64,000 nucleotides of DNA, taken from contig JBPOFK010000008.1 in the NCBI GenBank assembly GCA_051252095.1, positions 56,291-120,290 of the forward strand, given 5' to 3'. A program made the position numbers and the translations under genes. Below, one piece after another: positions 62,215 through 64,000 of the stretch. Each line of letters opens with the position of its first letter. The stretch's first letter is position 1. This DNA is from GCA-2401735 sp051252095 (lineage in GTDB: Bacteria; Pseudomonadota; Gammaproteobacteria; Burkholderiales; Methylophilaceae). The notes below the pieces were generated by a model. The model did not search any database. It worked only from the letters and a program-made list of their open reading frames with translations, and had not been told where the DNA came from.

Positions 62215-63151
62215 TTGAATAGTTTTCTTTGAAGTTAATTAAAAACGATTCAGGTTGGATAAATGATGAGTTTGAAGGGATAAGTATTTTTTTTATCACA
62301 TTTTTCATTTCAAAAAATTTGTAAGGATTAATTATTTCTTTTGGTTGGTAGTTATCATCATTTATCTTATTAAAATTCACCAGAACAATTTTATAGCGCT
62401 CGCCTAGCTTTTCTGCAGTCTTGACTTCATTTATTGACCAATGAAATTCATAGGTATCTTTAAAAGTTTTTACCTCTATAAAATTATCTATTGTAGGTGA
62501 AGAGATTGATTTGAATGACTCAATATCATAACCGGCACCAACATCATCATCTGATACTCTTTTTATTTCTTCAAATTTTGGATGTGCATTCAATCTCACT
62601 TGTTCTCTATCAAGAATATACCTCTCTCCTTGTGTCCCCATCTCTTTTTTAGCCGCCAAATCTTTTTCTAGTTCAAGCTGTGATTTTTTCCGTTTTGAGC
62701 AGACTTTATAGCCTGCATGAGTTAGATAAAATATTCTCCTAGAGCTGTCATATTTAACAAACCCCAAATGTTCTATTAGGGCCAAAACACCACTATAACT
62801 ATCAAGGAAATTGATAGGATCTAAGTATTGTTTCTGATTTTCGTCTTCCTCAATTTCACTTTGAATGGCTTCAAAAATTTTATCTTTATTTAGATTGTTG
62901 AAGATAAGTTCATTTAACGCTATTTCTGTATGAAGCTCTGCATGACACTTTCCGTCTTTAATATGTATAACATCTGAATCAATCAACAAGTTTATCGTAT
63001 TGCCTATGCCTAACATATTGAGCTGTGAATGTTTGTAGCCAAGCCTTCTTAACTCTTCAAAGTTATATAAACCTTTGGCTGCAAGGGTTACTAACTCTGT
63101 AAAGATATTTTTTTTAAATGCAAACTCAGTATTATAGTTGGCGTAGCTCAT
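62207..63151 (-). CDS. DUF3883-type protein with PD-(D/E)XK nuclease-like signature
   Basis: The 314-residue protein has a winged-helix-like N-terminal half (LDPINFLDSYSGVLALIEHL about 110-129) and a C-terminal domain like DUF3883. There E176 lies in MGTQGERYIL, D209 in GAGYDIESF, and E226-x-K228 in NFIEVKTFK, followed by FHWSINEVKTAEKLGERYKI and a hydrophobic strand. D...E-x-K on a beta hairpin is the hallmark of PD-(D/E)XK nucleases, and DUF3883 domains recur in restriction and phage-defence loci. Its ATG lies inside the helicase gene (20-bp overlap), so the two are translated together. Nuclease activity is inferred. Confidence 0.75.
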   Translation of the reverse strand: MSYANYNTEFAFKKNIFTELVTLAAKGLYNFEELRRLGYKHSQLNMLGIGNTINLLIDSDVIHIKDGKCHAELHTEIALNELIFNNLNKDKIFEAIQSEIEEDENQKQYLDPINFLDSYSGVLALIEHLGFVKYDSSRRIFYLTHAGYKVCSKRKKSQLELEKDLAAKKEMGTQGERYILDREQVRLNAHPKFEEIKRVSDDDVGAGYDIESFKSISSPTIDNFIEVKTFKDTYEFHWSINEVKTAEKLGERYKIVLVNFNKINDDNYQPKEIINPYKFFEMKNVIKKILIPSNSSFIQPESFLINFKENYSND

Positions 63152-64000
63152 ATGCTTTTACTATTGCCTCAATATTATTGATGTAATCATTCTCTGCGTC
63201 TTCGTAAAACATTGGAATGTCCTCTTTATCAATAATTTTCTCCATCCTTTTTTCTTTTTCTTCAAGGGCGTTATGAATACGCTCATCTACTGTATCTTTT
63301 GATGATAAGAAAATAAATTTCGCTTGTATTGGATTTTTATCATATCTATCAATTCTATTCTTTGATTGTATAAATCTACCGCAGTCAAAATCACGGTCAA
63401 AATATATCGCTTTATGACACTCTTTATGGAGTGATATTGATTCACCTATACACTGAGCCGTAGCAATTAATACTGCAGAAGGTGATTGTCTAAACTTATT
63501 GATAGTTGCTACTCTTGTGAGCTCTAATTCTTCTGAATCTACTGATTGGTTTACCTCTACAGGTGTACTACCAGTTACACAAAAAACTTCAATTTCAGGA
63601 AACGTTTTTTTCAAACATTCACTTATTAAAGTAACGTTCTTTACACTATAACTCCAAATTAGTACTCTCTCAGAATTGCTTATAGATTTCTTTATTTCAT
63701 GAGCTAACGATTTTAACTTTTCTAAATCTTTTTCATTCTCAAATTTATTTATATCTTCTGAAATACTTTGTATTGCTTTAACCATTTGAACATCCTCTAA
63801 GTTGTCATCTTTAAATAATTCATCTTCTAATGGTTGCAGCAGTTGAACAGGATTACTTGCAGCTTGCCTCAATCTAATTAAGTTGGCACTTTTAAAAAGC
63901 TTTTTTGAGAATTTATTTTGAGCAGCTAACTCTTTGTAACTTTTAACAAACCTATATTCAATCTGGTCGTAGATTTTTTGCTGGAGTGAAGACATCGGAA
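63132..64000 (-). CDS. SNF2/superfamily II helicase, C-terminal part
   Basis: The reading frame is open to the window edge, so the N-terminal ATPase half lies outside. The 289 or so residues seen start in the linker (QQKIYDQIEYRFVKSYKEL, LRQAASNPVQLL), a typical SNF2 segment before the second RecA lobe. They then show motif IV-like ERVLIWSYSVKNV, motif V-like AVLIATAQCIGESISLHKEC and motif VI in RFIQSKNRIDRYDK. Such translocases are the motor of several restriction and defence systems. The nuclease-like gene overlaps its end. An apparent ATG at 63995 is internal, not a start. Confidence 0.85.
   Translation of the reverse strand, partial: PMSSLQQKIYDQIEYRFVKSYKELAAQNKFSKKLFKSANLIRLRQAASNPVQLLQPLEDELFKDDNLEDVQMVKAIQSISEDINKFENEKDLEKLKSLAHEIKKSISNSERVLIWSYSVKNVTLISECLKKTFPEIEVFCVTGSTPVEVNQSVDSEELELTRVATINKFRQSPSAVLIATAQCIGESISLHKECHKAIYFDRDFDCGRFIQSKNRIDRYDKNPIQAKFIFLSSKDTVDERIHNALEEKEKRMEKIIDKEDIPMFYEDAENDYINNIEAIVKAYELRQL

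Larger units (their letters stand above)
54682..64000. mobile_element. Genomic island integrated at the 3' end of ssrA (left part)
   Basis: A tyrosine integrase starts 164 bp after ssrA and points away from it, the usual layout of P4-type islands that use the tmRNA 3' end as attB. Accessory genes follow: an AlpA-like regulator, a winged-helix protein, umuDC, SRAP and a likely restriction set, with no housekeeping gene up to the window edge. The right end should carry a second copy of the ssrA 3' end; I looked for it and it is not in the window, so the island extends beyond base 64000. The exact left junction is taken as the end of ssrA. Confidence 0.82.

Noticed and set aside
54682..64000. 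Second copy of the ssrA 3' end (attR)
   Set aside because: I searched for the T-arm/acceptor sequence on both strands of the island part by eye and found no second copy; the right end must lie outside the window.
1..64000. CRISPR arrays, rRNA genes and tRNA genes
   Set aside because: No regularly spaced repeats, no rRNA motifs, and no tRNA cloverleaf other than the tRNA-like end of tmRNA were seen.

Overview
The window looks like a chromosome segment of an AT-rich, Gram-negative proteobacterium. I favour a betaproteobacterium of the Nitrosomonadales/Methylophilaceae type. The reasons are the block smpB / ratA / rnfH / DUF4124 protein / guaB-guaA / Gre factor, a Pil-Chp chemosensory operon, the dnaE-accA-tilS order, a small entericidin lipoprotein, and a tmRNA with tag ANDETYSLAA. 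No methanol- or methylamine-oxidation gene lies in the window, so methylotrophy cannot be shown. An ectoine/hydroxyectoine operon points to a halotolerant or marine lifestyle.

Layout. At 1-6 kb are an RNB-family exoribonuclease (cut by the window edge), a spermidine-synthase-like methyltransferase, a THUMP rRNA methyltransferase, a GGDEF-EAL protein with an ethylene-receptor-type membrane domain, a MazG-like pyrophosphohydrolase and a YbaK-type deacylase. At 6-16.6 kb, tpx and a FIST sensor gene lie on the minus strand, divergent from pilG-pilH-pilI-pilJ-chpA, which signals to type IV pili. At 16.6-26.4 kb are dnaE, accA, tilS, tesA and the ybbA-ybbP ABC pair. At 26.6-34 kb are a TonB-dependent receptor, a sigma-54 response regulator, purT, a group II truncated haemoglobin and a second PAS-GGDEF-EAL protein. 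At 34-39 kb are two DEAD-box RNA helicases in tandem and typA.

At 39.7-44.4 kb, ectA-ectB-ectC-ectD and a sodium:solute symporter form one operon behind a good sigma-70-type promoter. Its products make diaminobutyrate, acetylate it, cyclise it to ectoine and hydroxylate that to 5-hydroxyectoine; the symporter probably moves a compatible solute. At 44.4-54.2 kb is housekeeping sequence: yaeQ, ybiT, an entericidin, a nitroreductase, a Gre factor, guaA, guaB, rnfH, ratA, smpB and nnrD.

At 54.3 kb is ssrA (tmRNA). A tyrosine integrase of the P4 type starts 164 bp after its 3' end, so everything from about 54.7 kb to the right edge is read as the left part of an integrated genomic island. The far end is not in the window. 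The island carries an integrase behind an array of five octamers, an AlpA-like regulator, a winged-helix/replication-like protein and several unrecognised genes. It also has a umuD-umuC mutagenesis cassette with its own palindromic operator and a convergent SRAP (YedK/HMCES-like) gene. On the minus strand, entering from beyond the edge, is an overlapping gene set: an SNF2-type helicase, a DUF3883-type protein with a nuclease-like D...E-x-K signature, and a stand-alone protein resembling the C-terminal MutH-like domain of Sau3AI. This last set is the best candidate for an undescribed restriction or defence system, but only its downstream part is visible.
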